Assembly: GCA_014728035.1 (NCBI GenBank)
Contig: WJMJ01000059.1
Span: 186,001-250,000, forward strand
DNA length: 64,000 bases
Source: Promethearchaeota archaeon
GTDB lineage: Archaea; Asgardarchaeota; Thorarchaeia; Thorarchaeales; Thorarchaeaceae
Reading direction: 5' to 3'
In this document: one piece after another, positions 1 through 8,925 of the stretch
Position numbering within the stretch: the first letter of the stretch is position 1
How the letters are laid out: each line of letters begins with the position of its first letter
Program-made: the position numbers and the translations under genes
Notes under the pieces: generated by a model
What the model was told of the DNA's origin: nothing
Seen by the model: only the letters and a program-made list of their open reading frames with translations
The model's database searches: none

Positions 1-983
1 TCTTCTTCTTCCTCTTCTTCCTCCTCCTCTGGTTCATCTGTTGGCTCATCAGAGACGGCCGGTGTGGGTGCTGCGGCTGCAGCACTTTGAACCTGGCTGA
101 GGACTTCAGCGGGGATTGCATCTGGGTCTTTTTCAGCAAGAGCACTTGCCAGAGCAAATGCTTGTGAATTTGCCTTTGATAAGAACTCACCAAGCATATC
201 GGGTTCGAAGAAACCAACCTCTAGGGCTAGTACTTTTGCGTCCGAATTGGCTTTTGCGAGTATCAGTGGAATTGTGTCTGTGGTTGGATAACCACTATTT
301 ACTGACAGATTTACAGCATACTGGTGTCCCAGTAAGACTTGTTCAAATAGACTTTCTAGGTCGATTTCAAAGTCTTCTGCAGTTAGAACTGCACCATCTG
401 TATAGGCTGCCACGAGCTTCAGCTGAAGCTCCATTGGTTCTATTCCAAGTCTTCCAAGCATCTGAGCCATTGCGTTAGACACCACTTCACCTGCTTCTAC
501 TGCAACAGTATCTTCAGTGATGTGAATAACACCACCTTTAACCCGGGAGGGTATATCAAGACCTGCAAGTTCTGTAATGAACGGTCCTGGTGCAACACCA
601 GTGTTCATTGCAGGGACAATGATGTCTTTTGGGGTTGTTTGCCCTCCTTTTGCAGGAGCAGCTGCTTTATTCTCAGCAAGAAACTTACTTAGAATGAAAG
701 GATCTTGGTCACTGAACACAAAGGCTACTGGGCCTTTTACAAAGTCAGATAATCCTTTGATACCCTTGGCTTTTGCATCCTCGATTGCTCTTCGCATGAG
801 GGTGTTACGAGCCATTTTGATTTTTGCAGAGCCTCTGAGGCTTTCTCTGATACCCTGCAACTGTTTTGCCCCAACACCTTCAACATTGACAAGACCAACC
901 ATTTTGCTCTCTTGGATTGCAGACGTGAGTTCTTTGACAGCATCCCGCTTCCATTGAGGTATTACACGTTCTTCTAATGCCAT
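1..983 (-). CDS. rpl10: Ribosomal protein L10 (P0 stalk base), 3' end beyond window
   Basis: This reads from ATG at 983 (MALEERVIPQWKRDAV...) as an open frame that leaves the window, so the C-terminus is missing. It is the archaeal P0/L10 protein, which binds 23S rRNA and carries the L12 dimers of the GTPase stalk. The length (over 320 residues), the Ala-rich stretch and the poly-Glu tail reached at the window edge are typical of archaeal and eukaryotic P0. It lies 13 nt downstream of L1 and follows L11, the usual archaeal L11-L1-L10 order, so co-transcription is likely. An L12 gene would be expected next, outside the window. Confidence 0.95.
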   Translation of the reverse strand, partial: MALEERVIPQWKRDAVKELTSAIQESKMVGLVNVEGVGAKQLQGIRESLRGSAKIKMARNTLMRRAIEDAKAKGIKGLSDFVKGPVAFVFSDQDPFILSKFLAENKAAAPAKGGQTTPKDIIVPAMNTGVAPGPFITELAGLDIPSRVKGGVIHITEDTVAVEAGEVVSNAMAQMLGRLGIEPMELQLKLVAAYTDGAVLTAEDFEIDLESLFEQVLLGHQYAVNLSVNSGYPTTDTIPLILAKANSDAKVLALEVGFFEPDMLGEFLSKANSQAFALASALAEKDPDAIPAEVLSQVQSAAAAAPTPAVSDEPTDEPEEEEEEEEE

Positions 984-996
984 TCATGTACACCTC

Positions 997-1650
997 TCAT
1001 TGTATTTCGATTGCAGGACCCATGGTGGTCTTAACATATACCGAATCAACACGTTCGGACAGTCCCTTGTTCTCAACAAAATTGAGAACGGCCTGTATGT
1101 TTTCTGCAATCTCTTCATCACTCATCTTAACATGGCCTACCTTAACATGAAATGTGGGAGTATTTCTCATTACTATTCGAACAGTTTTGTGGTACTGTTC
1201 AACCACACCTGTCAATTCGGCCTGGGGTGGGAATGGTTTGGGCATTTTTCCTCGGGAACCCAAGACCTGTCCAAGATATCTGCCAACAAGTGGCATTGCA
1301 TCTGTAACAGCTATGAAGAAATCATAGCTTTTAGCTAGGCTCTTACGTGTCTTCTTGTCTTCACCTATCTTGGATATCTCATCTTTTGATACCACTCTTG
1401 ATACTCCAGCTGCTTCTGCATTAGTGGCAAACTCACCGTCTCCAAACGCGCATATTTGAGCTGGAGGATATAATGCTTGAGGCAATACAAGTTCATCTTT
1501 GAATCGGTTCTCATTTTTTGAGAGGTCCATTTCTTTTCGTCTGAAATTGACTGCAATGTCGATACTCTGGTCGAAATTGATTCCTCTTTCAAGACCTTTC
1601 TCCCGTGCTTGTGCTACGGCAGTTTTTATCTCGTCAGTACTATATGACAT
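997..1650 (-). CDS. rpl1: Ribosomal protein L1
   Basis: This is a 217-residue L1 (uL1), which forms the mobile L1 stalk near the E site and often represses its own operon by binding the mRNA. The N-terminal FDQSIDIAVNFRR pattern, the central KAMPLVGRYLGQVLG-like segment (seen here as DAMPLVGRYLGQVLGSRGKMPKP) and the C-terminal VYVKTTMGPAIEIQ end are diagnostic. It starts at ATG 1650, four bases after the L11 stop, so the two genes are translationally close. I did not identify an L1 regulatory binding site. Confidence 0.96.
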   Translation of the reverse strand: MSYSTDEIKTAVAQAREKGLERGINFDQSIDIAVNFRRKEMDLSKNENRFKDELVLPQALYPPAQICAFGDGEFATNAEAAGVSRVVSKDEISKIGEDKKTRKSLAKSYDFFIAVTDAMPLVGRYLGQVLGSRGKMPKPFPPQAELTGVVEQYHKTVRIVMRNTPTFHVKVGHVKMSDEEIAENIQAVLNFVENKGLSERVDSVYVKTTMGPAIEIQ

Positions 1651-1654
1651 GTAT

Positions 1655-2158
1655 TCATGCCTCCCTAAGTGGCTCGTCTAGTTGTTCATCCCATTTACCA
1701 TCTCGGACCTCTTGTTGAAACTCTTTTGCCATTTTGCCTTCAATTGTAACACCCATTGAAACACAGGTGCCTGAAACAATCATAACAGCAGTTTTCATAG
1801 TCAGAGCTGATATATCCGAAGCTTTTCCCTTTGCTACATTTTTCAGTTGGTCAATGGTAAGGTCTCCAATTATTACCTCGTTTGGTTCGCCTGATCCACC
1901 TGATTGCCCGATCTCTTTCAAAATCAGTGCACTGGTTGGTGGTGTTCCGACATCTACCTCAAAGCTTTTAGTGGCTGGGTCTACAGTGATTGTTACTGGT
2001 ACTTTCAACCCCACAAAGGGTTGAGTTACCTCATTTATCTTTGTAACCACTTGGAAAATGTTAACACCTGTAGGACCTAAAGCCGGACCAATTGGTGGTC
2101 CTCCGGAGGCTTTGCCTCCTTCTACCATTGCCTCTACTACTATTGGTTTTTCACTCAC
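1655..2158 (-). CDS. rpl11: Ribosomal protein L11
   Basis: This is L11 (uL11), the GTPase-associated-centre protein that binds 23S rRNA helices 43/44. The EGGKASGGPPIGPALGPTG segment and the downstream DLTIDQLKNVAKGKASDI part are characteristic. GTG at 2158 gives a normal N-terminus (MSEKPIVVEAMVEGG). An upstream in-frame GTG at 2167 would add three residues, but a GGAG lies too close to it. It is the first gene of the L11-L1-L10 operon, and the gap back to the Spt5 terminator must hold the promoter. Confidence 0.94.
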   Translation of the reverse strand: MSEKPIVVEAMVEGGKASGGPPIGPALGPTGVNIFQVVTKINEVTQPFVGLKVPVTITVDPATKSFEVDVGTPPTSALILKEIGQSGGSGEPNEVIIGDLTIDQLKNVAKGKASDISALTMKTAVMIVSGTCVSMGVTIEGKMAKEFQQEVRDGKWDEQLDEPLREA

Positions 2159-2388
2159 AATAATCACGACTCCTGCTGCAGTATCTTAGGTGATTTTGAA
2201 GCTCACCATATAGGTCGACCTTCCATGTAAAACAAGTGTTGAATTCATTCAGGTCTACTGCATACATTGTCACTTTTCTTCACCCCGGACATGATTTCTA
2301 ATTCATGTCGAATTAAGGAGTTAATGAAAGCGAGAGAACTCTCGTTTTAAGAGTTACGGACTGTCCATCATTCTGCGTATATTCTATT

Positions 2389-2424
2389 TTAAAAAATAAG
2401 AAAAAGAAGGAGTTTTTTACTCCT
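2389..2424 (-). terminator. Intrinsic-type terminator after spt5
   Basis: On the minus strand a hairpin AGGAGT-AAAAA-ACTCCT (2424 to 2408) is followed at once by a T-rich tract (TCTTTTTCTTATTTTTT, down to about 2391). It lies about 35 nt past the Spt5 stop, so it should end the FtsZ-SecE-Spt5 transcript before the L11 operon. A second perfect palindrome, CGAGAGAACTCTCG at 2331-2344, lies further on between terminator and L11; its role is unknown. Confidence 0.7.
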
Positions 2425-2458
2425 GTCTTTTAGTTGAAGTTTATAGTATATTTATTAT

Positions 2459-3130
2459 CTAGTCTCGTGCCCAGAATGAATCATCATCGAGAGAGTCATC
2501 TTCTACTTTGTCATCATCACTCTCTTCTGTATCTTCATCCTTTGGTTCCGATTTTGCTTTTTCAACAAGTTTTGCAAAATCTGCATGAACACGAACTGGA
2601 ATTGTATACGGGCTATCTAATAGCTCTAGGATTAGCTCCTCTTTAGCACTATCTACACGAGATACTTTGGCACGTTCTCCATTGAATGGTCCTGAAATGA
2701 TTTCCACAACATCATCAATGGAAATGCCTTCTGCAGCTGGCTTTGGAACAAGAAACTTATCGATTTCTTCAAGCGTTACCTTTCCGCCAACTCTTCCTCG
2801 TACATGAGGAACTCCAGATATTGCAATCTCTACATCTCTAAACTCTTGTGTTTCGATGAATACATACCCTCTGAGAGTTTCGGGGACTAAGATAGCTTTC
2901 ACTCTTCCCAGAAGCTGATTCTGAGAAACTAAATTTGGTTCTCCATCTTTTCCCTTTTTACATTTCTTCATGTGGGTTTTAGTATCTTTTTTAGTGGAGA
3001 ATTGTTCTTTACAGAAGGGGCACTCCCATACATCGGTTTCACCAATAACTGCTGTTGTGATGAGATCAGTTACTCCTTTCTCTTGACCGATTGTTGTTCG
3101 TACAGCGTAGATACTTGTTCTCGGTGGCAA
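2459..3130 (-). CDS. spt5: Transcription elongation factor Spt5 with inserted zinc finger
   Basis: This is the archaeal Spt5/NusG homologue, which binds the RNA polymerase clamp with Spt4 and promotes processivity. The NGN domain starts at residue 6 (IYAVRTTIGQEKGV) and resumes near residue 73 (LLGRVKAILVPETLRGYVFIE). A KOW domain follows (about 135-175, DDVVEIISGPFNGERAKV). Archaeal Spt5 is normally about 145-170 residues; this one has 223. The excess is a C2HC finger (Cys37, Cys40, His53, Cys57; C-x2-C-x12-H-x3-C) inserted in the NGN domain and an acidic C-terminal tail rich in Asp/Glu. SecE lies upstream, a common archaeal arrangement. Confidence 0.92.
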   Translation of the reverse strand: MPPRTSIYAVRTTIGQEKGVTDLITTAVIGETDVWECPFCKEQFSTKKDTKTHMKKCKKGKDGEPNLVSQNQLLGRVKAILVPETLRGYVFIETQEFRDVEIAISGVPHVRGRVGGKVTLEEIDKFLVPKPAAEGISIDDVVEIISGPFNGERAKVSRVDSAKEELILELLDSPYTIPVRVHADFAKLVEKAKSEPKDEDTEESDDDKVEDDSLDDDSFWARD

Positions 3131-3181
3131 TTCTTTGCCTCCTATTTTATTATATAGTTGTTAGACTCACTTCGAGTCCTA

Positions 3182-3370
3182 TTATCCTGGAAGCTGACCC
3201 CATTCTGATGTTAGTAGGGTCATTAAGATTTGTATAATGAAGCTGAGCATTCCTACCAGGACCATTGCAAGAAGACTAATCTTAGTGCTTGTCCAAATCT
3301 CTTCTCTGGATGGTTTCTGAGCTAGTTTCAGAATACGTCTGCTGTCATTTATGAAATCGCCAATTCCCAA
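3182..3370 (-). CDS. secE: SecE / Sec61-gamma translocon subunit
   Basis: This 62-residue protein has an N-terminal amphipathic part (INDSRRILKLAQKPSREEIWTS) followed by one transmembrane helix (about residues 31-52). That is the layout of archaeal SecE/Sec61-gamma, which clamps SecY in the membrane. The motif of basic and Pro-Ser residues before the helix is typical of the family. It sits directly upstream of Spt5, as in many archaea. The ATG at 3370 is the only sensible start. Confidence 0.9.
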   Translation of the reverse strand: MGIGDFINDSRRILKLAQKPSREEIWTSTKISLLAMVLVGMLSFIIQILMTLLTSEWGQLPG

Positions 3371-3459
3371 TATGGTTTCACATCCTAGGTACTACCGACT
3401 CAGTAGTGCCGGAATCATCTTCCATCTTTTCTAGTATGCTTTTAATACTTGCTGAGTGT

Positions 3460-4608
3460 CTATGTCAGTCTTGATAGGCCAAAGTCTGACTCCAAATCCT
3501 CAGCTAATGGGGGGACGGGTTCTGTGCCAGAGTCGAAAACATAGGGAGAATTGACTCCAGAGGCAATTATTGTGACTCGGAGACGGTCTTCTAGTTCTGG
3601 TACTATCAGTGCCCCATATATCACTTCAGCTCCTGGATTTGCCTGCTCTGTAACCAACTCCACCACGCGTTTAGCTTCCATCAGCTGAAGATCAGTACTA
3701 CCACTAACATTCACGAGAATATTTCTTGCATTTTCAATAGATACATCGATGAGAGGATTGCGTAATGCATTGTAGACTGCTTCTTCAGCACGTTCTGGAC
3801 CTTGTCCTTCACCAAGAGCAATAATCGAAACACCTCCGTTCTTCATAGTGGTTCGCACATCTGCAAAATCTAGATTGACCAACCCAGGTTTTGAAATCAA
3901 TTCTGCAATACCCTTCACAGCTCTAACTAAGACTTCATCTGCTACCATGAATGCTTCTGGCATAGAGAGATCTGGAGCAATTTCAAGCAGTTTCTCATTG
4001 GGAATAGCTATTAATGTGTCTACATAGTCCATTAATGAGTTTAGTCCTTTTGTGGCATTTCTTTTTCGAGTCGAACCTTCCACCTCAAAAGGCAAACAAA
4101 CTATAGCTACTGTTAAGGCACCGTTCTCTTTCGCTGCTTTTGCAATTTGTGGTGCAGCTCCTGTTCCGGTTCCTCCTCCCATACCTGCAGCAATGAATAC
4201 AAGGTCCCCTCTAACAATATCTTTGATTACTTCGTAAGTTTCAATTGCTGCTGCTTCGCCAATTTCTGGATTATTTCCTGCACCAAGTCCTCCACACTTT
4301 TCTTTACCTAAGAGCAACTTGTGATGAGCATGACAGAAGTAGAGGTCTTGTGCATCAGTGTTTACTGCAAGAGTTTCAGCACCCTCTACACCTACTTCCA
4401 TCAATCTTGTTATTGCATTATTGCCAGCTCCTCCAACACCAACCACAAGAATTCTCGCACTTACATTTTCTAGCAAGTCAGCAAGTTCTTCATCTGTTGT
4501 CTGTTGACGTGATGTCCTTCTAGTTGGGGTTGATCTAGAAGGGATAGTATCACGTCTGGCACTTGATCCGTTGAGTACTTCTTCGAGTAATGGATGCATT
4601 TGTGTCAC
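3460..4608 (-). CDS. ftsZ: Cell division GTPase FtsZ
   Basis: This is a 382-residue FtsZ. The nucleotide-binding GVGGAGNN is at 57-64 and the tubulin signature GGGTGTG at 144-150; the catalytic T7 loop (NLDFADVRT) follows. A Thr/Arg/Ser-rich disordered N-terminal extension of about 45 residues precedes the GTPase domain. The C-terminus ends in a short conserved-looking peptide (DFGLSRLT), a plausible partner-binding tail. FtsZ polymerises into the cytokinetic ring. A SepF homologue, the usual archaeal membrane anchor for FtsZ, is encoded at 44426-44824 in this window. Confidence 0.97.
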   Translation of the reverse strand: MTQMHPLLEEVLNGSSARRDTIPSRSTPTRRTSRQQTTDEELADLLENVSARILVVGVGGAGNNAITRLMEVGVEGAETLAVNTDAQDLYFCHAHHKLLLGKEKCGGLGAGNNPEIGEAAAIETYEVIKDIVRGDLVFIAAGMGGGTGTGAAPQIAKAAKENGALTVAIVCLPFEVEGSTRKRNATKGLNSLMDYVDTLIAIPNEKLLEIAPDLSMPEAFMVADEVLVRAVKGIAELISKPGLVNLDFADVRTTMKNGGVSIIALGEGQGPERAEEAVYNALRNPLIDVSIENARNILVNVSGSTDLQLMEAKRVVELVTEQANPGAEVIYGALIVPELEDRLRVTIIASGVNSPYVFDSGTEPVPPLAEDLESDFGLSRLT

Positions 4609-4697
4609 TCACACCTAAACGTCTGATTTGTTGATGTATTATGCTAACAAAAAGTAGTGTAGTCTTCTGGTTAGTATGTGGGTAATACATGGTCAAA

Positions 4698-5648
4698 TTA
4701 TCGTCTTTTTGAGCCAAAGGTTCTAAGAATTGCTCCAATATCCACATCGAATTTTTTGAGAAGACTAGCGGTTTGATTTAAGGAAGGCTGCCCTCTTTGT
4801 GCACCTGACTCCGTAATAGTAAGAGCAGCCACAGCATTTGCCATATGAAGGGCTTTTTCGATATTCTCTGCACGTGTCCAGGCCGTCACGAACCCAGCTG
4901 CAAATGCATCTCCCGCTCCTAATGTGTCTTTTACGGGCACTTCGAACACTGGCGAAGTATAATATTCAAAACCATCTGTTGCTATAGCACCTTCAGCACC
5001 CAACTTGATAATCACAATACCTGGAAATGATCTAGCTAGAGATATCAAATCAGATTGCTTTGGTTCTAATTTGAAATGCTGTTTGAGTTCACTTCTATTG
5101 AGGAATAAAAGGTCTGTATGTGGTAAGACCTTTGAAAAATCAATTCGGTCCCCTGTTCTGCCGGGGTCAAGCGAAAACACAATACCATTAGTGGTTGCTA
5201 TTTTCATTGCTTGATTTGCCATTTGTTGAAATCCTCCAGCAACATGGATTACTCGAGCTCGAATAATTGAGTCCATGTCAAGAATACTTTGATTCAGAAA
5301 TCTGTTAGCACCCGGTTGACTGATTACAAAAGACTCGTTCTGTTTGGACCGAACCAACATAAAGACTCCTGTTGGTTGGTTTTCTAATACTAGAATTGAT
5401 TTGGTTTCAATACCCATCTTGGCTATTTCTTTGAGTGCTATTTGTCCGTAGACATCATCACCAATACAACTTACCAAACCTGACTTTATTCCAAGTTTTG
5501 CTAACTGCATTACAAAATTTGCGGCTGATCCTCCAAATGAGATTTGGCCATCATGTCCTATTATGTGGTCGGATTTTTTGGGTAGTTTTTCAATATCTAT
5601 TGTTATATCAATATTGATTCTGCCTATCCCAATTACTTCTACGGACAA
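4698..5648 (-). CDS. PfkB/ribokinase-family sugar kinase
   Basis: This 316-residue protein has both PfkB signatures. One is the N-terminal GGSAANFVMQLAKLG region (about 38-52). The other is the C-terminal DTLGAGDAFAAGFVTAW, with the catalytic Asp in GAGDAF. It should phosphorylate a carbohydrate, nucleoside or sugar acid with ATP; the substrate cannot be read from sequence. It lies between ArgF and FtsZ on the same strand, with 12 nt to ArgF, so it may share that transcript without a shared function. Confidence 0.88.
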   Translation of the reverse strand: MSVEVIGIGRINIDITIDIEKLPKKSDHIIGHDGQISFGGSAANFVMQLAKLGIKSGLVSCIGDDVYGQIALKEIAKMGIETKSILVLENQPTGVFMLVRSKQNESFVISQPGANRFLNQSILDMDSIIRARVIHVAGGFQQMANQAMKIATTNGIVFSLDPGRTGDRIDFSKVLPHTDLLFLNRSELKQHFKLEPKQSDLISLARSFPGIVIIKLGAEGAIATDGFEYYTSPVFEVPVKDTLGAGDAFAAGFVTAWTRAENIEKALHMANAVAALTITESGAQRGQPSLNQTASLLKKFDVDIGAILRTFGSKRR

Positions 5649-5660
5649 ACTATGCGCCTC

Positions 5661-6584
5661 TTAGATTGTAAGAACCATTATCGCTTTTTGAGCATGGAGC
5701 CGGTTCTCAGCCTCATCAAATACCACACTATGTTTGCCATCCATCACACTATCTGTTATCTCTTCATTTCTGTGAGCAGGTAAGCAATGCATCACAATCA
5801 CATCTTGTTTTGCCGATGCAACTAATTGGTCATTTACTTGAAATGGCATCAATGCATCTTCTTTTTTCTCATCTCTTTCTTGACCCATACTGAAGAAGGT
5901 ATCCGTATAGATTACATCCGCATCCGCAACAGCAGCATGTGGGTCGTTCTCAATAGCAATTGTGGTGTTATACCTTTCACTGAGCTCGTTGGCCTTTTTC
6001 ACGATTTCTTTTGATGGAGTATATCCTTTTGGAGACCCGATTACAACATCCATCCCCATGATGGTACATCCTTGCATAATTGAGTTGCTAACATTGTTAG
6101 AATCTCCAACATATGTTATCTTCAGTCCCTGCAATCTTCCTTTGTGTTCTTCAATAGTAAGCATATCTGCCATTATTTGACATGGGTGTAATAGGTCTGA
6201 TAATCCATTAATTACAGGGACCGTGGCATGTTTAGCTAGGTTGACTACTTCATCATGTCCATAAACCCGTGCCATAATACCATCACAATATCTGCTCAAT
6301 ACTTGTGCAGTATCTCCAATTGTTTCGCCTCTTCCAAGCTGAGTGCCACTCGGGCTGAGGTATAGGGCATGTCCTCCTAATTGGGTCAGTCCCACCTCAA
6401 AAGATACTCTCGTTCTCGTCGAGGACTTCATGAAAATCATAGCTAATGATTTCCCCTTGAGTAGCTCGTGGGGCTCTCCGCGTTTTTGTTTTCGCTTTAG
6501 ATCATGGGCTGTATCTAAAATTCGCCGCAGTTCATATCTTTCGAAATCTGCGAGATCAATAAAGTGTCTACCTTTTAGGCTCAA
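5661..6584 (-). CDS. argF: Ornithine carbamoyltransferase
   Basis: This 307-residue enzyme makes citrulline from ornithine and carbamoyl phosphate. The carbamoyl-phosphate motif SSTRTRVSFEVGLTQLGGHA is near residues 54-73, and the C-terminal HCLPAHRNEE carries the ornithine-side Cys of the OTCase family. HPCQIMAD is also present. These motifs separate it from aspartate carbamoyltransferase. No other arginine-pathway gene is in the window. Confidence 0.95.
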   Translation of the reverse strand: MSLKGRHFIDLADFERYELRRILDTAHDLKRKQKRGEPHELLKGKSLAMIFMKSSTRTRVSFEVGLTQLGGHALYLSPSGTQLGRGETIGDTAQVLSRYCDGIMARVYGHDEVVNLAKHATVPVINGLSDLLHPCQIMADMLTIEEHKGRLQGLKITYVGDSNNVSNSIMQGCTIMGMDVVIGSPKGYTPSKEIVKKANELSERYNTTIAIENDPHAAVADADVIYTDTFFSMGQERDEKKEDALMPFQVNDQLVASAKQDVIVMHCLPAHRNEEITDSVMDGKHSVVFDEAENRLHAQKAIMVLTI

Positions 6585-6650
6585 GATTATTACCTCTGAC
6601 CAGTTACTATGTTTCGGTCATAGCAACTCAGTAATAAAATTGTCCCATTA

Positions 6651-7562
6651 TCACTTTTCACCAACTAGCCTCTTTGCAAACCACTCGGGATCAAAATCTC
6701 GCAAGTCATCATAAGTCTGCCCCACACCTACATAAACTACGGGTTTGCCAGTCACATATGCAATCGACAATGCAGCTCCCCCTGATGGATCTGCATCCAC
6801 TTTTGTTAAAATAGCTCCGTCGATACCGATTGCCTGATTGAACTCATTTGCTTGAGACAGTGCATCATTTCCTGCAAGAGCATCACCTACAAACATTTTG
6901 ATATCGGGATTTGCTACTCTTGCGATTTTCTGCATCTCAGCTATGAGATTCTTATTTCCCTGCATTCTCCCTGCTGTATCAATCAAAACGATATCTATTT
7001 TTTTAGCTGTGGCATGTGCAACAGCATCATATGCAATAGATGCCGAGTCCGAACCATAACCTTGTTTGATAACTCTGATTCCCAAATTTTGAGCATGTTT
7101 CTCTAATTGTTCGATACTTCCTGCACGAAATGTATCTCCTGCAGCAATAACTATAGAGAAACCATGATCTTTGTACATCTTTGCCATCTTTGCAAGTGTA
7201 GTTGTTTTTCCTGTTCCATTAACCCCTACAAACAATATGACTGTAGGTTCACCTTTCATTTTTTTATCTCTGGCGAAAATTAGTGGATCAAGCGGATATT
7301 CGGGAGTGAGTACTTCTAAAATCGAATCATATATGGCTTTTTTGAAAATCTTTGTGAGATTTTCTAATCTTCCCGTCCGTTTTCCAAGCAATTTTTCTTT
7401 GGTCAATTCACAAATATGTTCAGCTACTTGAACCGCAACATCATTCTGTAATAGGACCATTTGGATTTCCCAAACAGCATCACTCAGATTCTGTTCATTA
7501 AGCTCCTTTGTAGTTGCTTTTGTGACAGCACCATCAATGGCACCACGGAGCTTGTCGAACAA
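6651..7562 (-). CDS. ftsY: Signal recognition particle receptor FtsY
   Basis: This is the 303-residue SRP receptor GTPase, which docks the SRP-ribosome complex on SecYEG. The G1 loop (GVNGTGKTTTLAKMA), DTFRAGS, DTAGRMQ (G3) and TKVDADPSGGAALS (G4) are all present after an N-domain helical bundle. It is short for the family: almost no acidic A-domain precedes the N domain, as is usual in archaea. It lies directly downstream of prefoldin alpha in the classic archaeal L31e-aIF6-L20a-pfdA-ftsY order. Confidence 0.97.
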   Translation of the reverse strand: MFDKLRGAIDGAVTKATTKELNEQNLSDAVWEIQMVLLQNDVAVQVAEHICELTKEKLLGKRTGRLENLTKIFKKAIYDSILEVLTPEYPLDPLIFARDKKMKGEPTVILFVGVNGTGKTTTLAKMAKMYKDHGFSIVIAAGDTFRAGSIEQLEKHAQNLGIRVIKQGYGSDSASIAYDAVAHATAKKIDIVLIDTAGRMQGNKNLIAEMQKIARVANPDIKMFVGDALAGNDALSQANEFNQAIGIDGAILTKVDADPSGGAALSIAYVTGKPVVYVGVGQTYDDLRDFDPEWFAKRLVGEK

Positions 7563-7569
7563 TCAATCA

Positions 7570-8001
7570 TTACTCTCCTTGTTGTAACATTGCAGCAATC
7601 TGCTGTAGTTGATTCTCTAGCTGTGCCTGATATCCCAAATACTTTTGATACTCTTCTCTGATTTTTCTCTCTTGGTTTCTTAGGTTTTTGATGGAAGATT
7701 CTATAGAGTCATGAGCAGCTTGAGTCTTCTGTTCAATACTAATTTCGCTTCCAATAGCCCGTGTTACTTTTTGGGGATTGACTATTTTGACCTCAATGAA
7801 TATATTTCCTCCAACATTCATCAAGACCTGTTCATCTTTCTCCTTTTTCATAACTTCTTTGAGAAAACTTAATCCAGAATCGTAATCATTCAAAAGCACT
7901 TGTATCCTCTCAATCTGCTGCTGAAGCACTTGTAGATTGTTTTCGACCAAGTCTTTTTGCATAGCAAGCTGCTGAAAGACAGCTCTGGGATCTTGACCCA
8001 T
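7570..8001 (-). CDS. pfdA: Prefoldin alpha subunit
   Basis: This 143-residue protein is predicted to be two long coiled coils (about 5-50 and 95-140) joined by a beta-hairpin region (ILMNVGGNIFIEVKI). That is the shape of the prefoldin alpha subunit, two copies of which sit in the hexameric co-chaperone that hands unfolded proteins to the thermosome. Its ATG at 8001 overlaps the L20a stop codon, so translation is coupled. FtsY follows after 8 nt. Confidence 0.9.
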   Translation of the reverse strand: MGQDPRAVFQQLAMQKDLVENNLQVLQQQIERIQVLLNDYDSGLSFLKEVMKKEKDEQVLMNVGGNIFIEVKIVNPQKVTRAIGSEISIEQKTQAAHDSIESSIKNLRNQERKIREEYQKYLGYQAQLENQLQQIAAMLQQGE

Positions 8002-8243
8002 TATACTTCGCTCTCCACACCAAGTAGTTTGCGAAGTTCAAGATTGGTAAGCTCTTCAGGTTCAATCTCCTTAATTGTTTTAATATCAATCTCTCTTCGC
8101 TTTACTCTGTGTCGACTACCGAGTTCCGACAGAACTCTTTCTTGAACATGTGATTCTTTATCAGCTAACATTTCGATATTGAATCTGTATGTTCGTCGTT
8201 TCTTCTTGTATTCTCCTATGGCTCGCCAGACCTTTCTACTCAT
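8001..8243 (-). CDS. rpl20A: Ribosomal protein L20a (LX, L18a family)
   Basis: This is an 80-residue archaeal LX/L20a protein of the eukaryotic eL20 family; it starts MSRKVWRAIGEYKKKRR. The start is set by a Shine-Dalgarno GGTGAT that overlaps the aIF6 stop and lies 3-4 bases before ATG at 8243. A GTG at 8252 would add three residues but would bury that site. It is sandwiched between aIF6 and prefoldin alpha, as in most archaea. Confidence 0.92.
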   Translation of the reverse strand: MSRKVWRAIGEYKKKRRTYRFNIEMLADKESHVQERVLSELGSRHRVKRREIDIKTIKEIEPEELTNLELRKLLGVESEV

Positions 8244-8252
8244 TATAATCAC

Positions 8253-8918
8253 CTATACAAATCCGAGTATTTGGCTAATATGTGCAAGTTCAACACCGGT
8301 CGTGTCTGTTCCTGCAATCATTCCATCAATATTTGCGAGGACTCCAAGTTTTGTGTATGGGGATCCTCTATTGACTGTGCCCACCTCGACATGGACTTTT
8401 AATAACTCCGATATCCTATTCATCTCTTCATCGGTTGCCATTGGATGCACTACTGCTCCACGATTTGTTATAATGGTATTCGCGCCTACAATAGGCAATT
8501 TTGCAACGGTCCCTGGATGAACTTCTACATCAAGGATATCTGAAATCTTTTTTCTTGATTTGGAATCAAATTCCGGATGGCATATTGCTCCATGATCATT
8601 TGCCAGAATTATATTTCCCATAGCTGTCATCTTACTATCAATCCAATCGACATTGATATCTGTATTTTCTTTAAGATAAGCAAATTCTTCATCAGTTGTG
8701 GTGTACGGTAGTAGCATTCCATGTGAATTGGCTACTGCTACCAAACCTATAGCATCAAGACTTGCTATTGTTGATTGAATTATTGGAAGATTGAATGCTC
8801 GTTCAAATACTTCAAGAGCCTTTTCAGACATATTTGGACTGATACATATCATTTGGTCTGTAACGACTCCAAAGGCTCCTACGTTAACATCGCCCTCGAA
8901 GTCTGTACGGGCGATCAT
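8253..8918 (-). CDS. eif6: Translation initiation factor aIF6
   Basis: This 221-residue protein has the five repeated alpha/beta segments of the IF6 pentein fold, visible as recurring motifs such as NVGAFGVVTD, NSHGMLLPYTT, NDHGAICHPEF and NRGAVVHPMAT. aIF6 binds the 50S subunit and prevents premature joining with 30S. It starts at ATG 8918, a few bases beyond the L31e stop, with GGGGT upstream. Confidence 0.96.
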   Translation of the reverse strand: MIARTDFEGDVNVGAFGVVTDQMICISPNMSEKALEVFERAFNLPIIQSTIASLDAIGLVAVANSHGMLLPYTTTDEEFAYLKENTDINVDWIDSKMTAMGNIILANDHGAICHPEFDSKSRKKISDILDVEVHPGTVAKLPIVGANTIITNRGAVVHPMATDEEMNRISELLKVHVEVGTVNRGSPYTKLGVLANIDGMIAGTDTTGVELAHISQILGFV

Positions 8919-8925
8919 ATATCAG

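Noticed and set aside
2151-2267. A 38-codon minus-strand ORF (MYAVDLNEF...) overlapping the L11 start
   Set aside because: It has no well-placed ribosome site at the ATG and no recognisable similarity. It lies in what must be the L11 leader, so I leave it as probable leader sequence.
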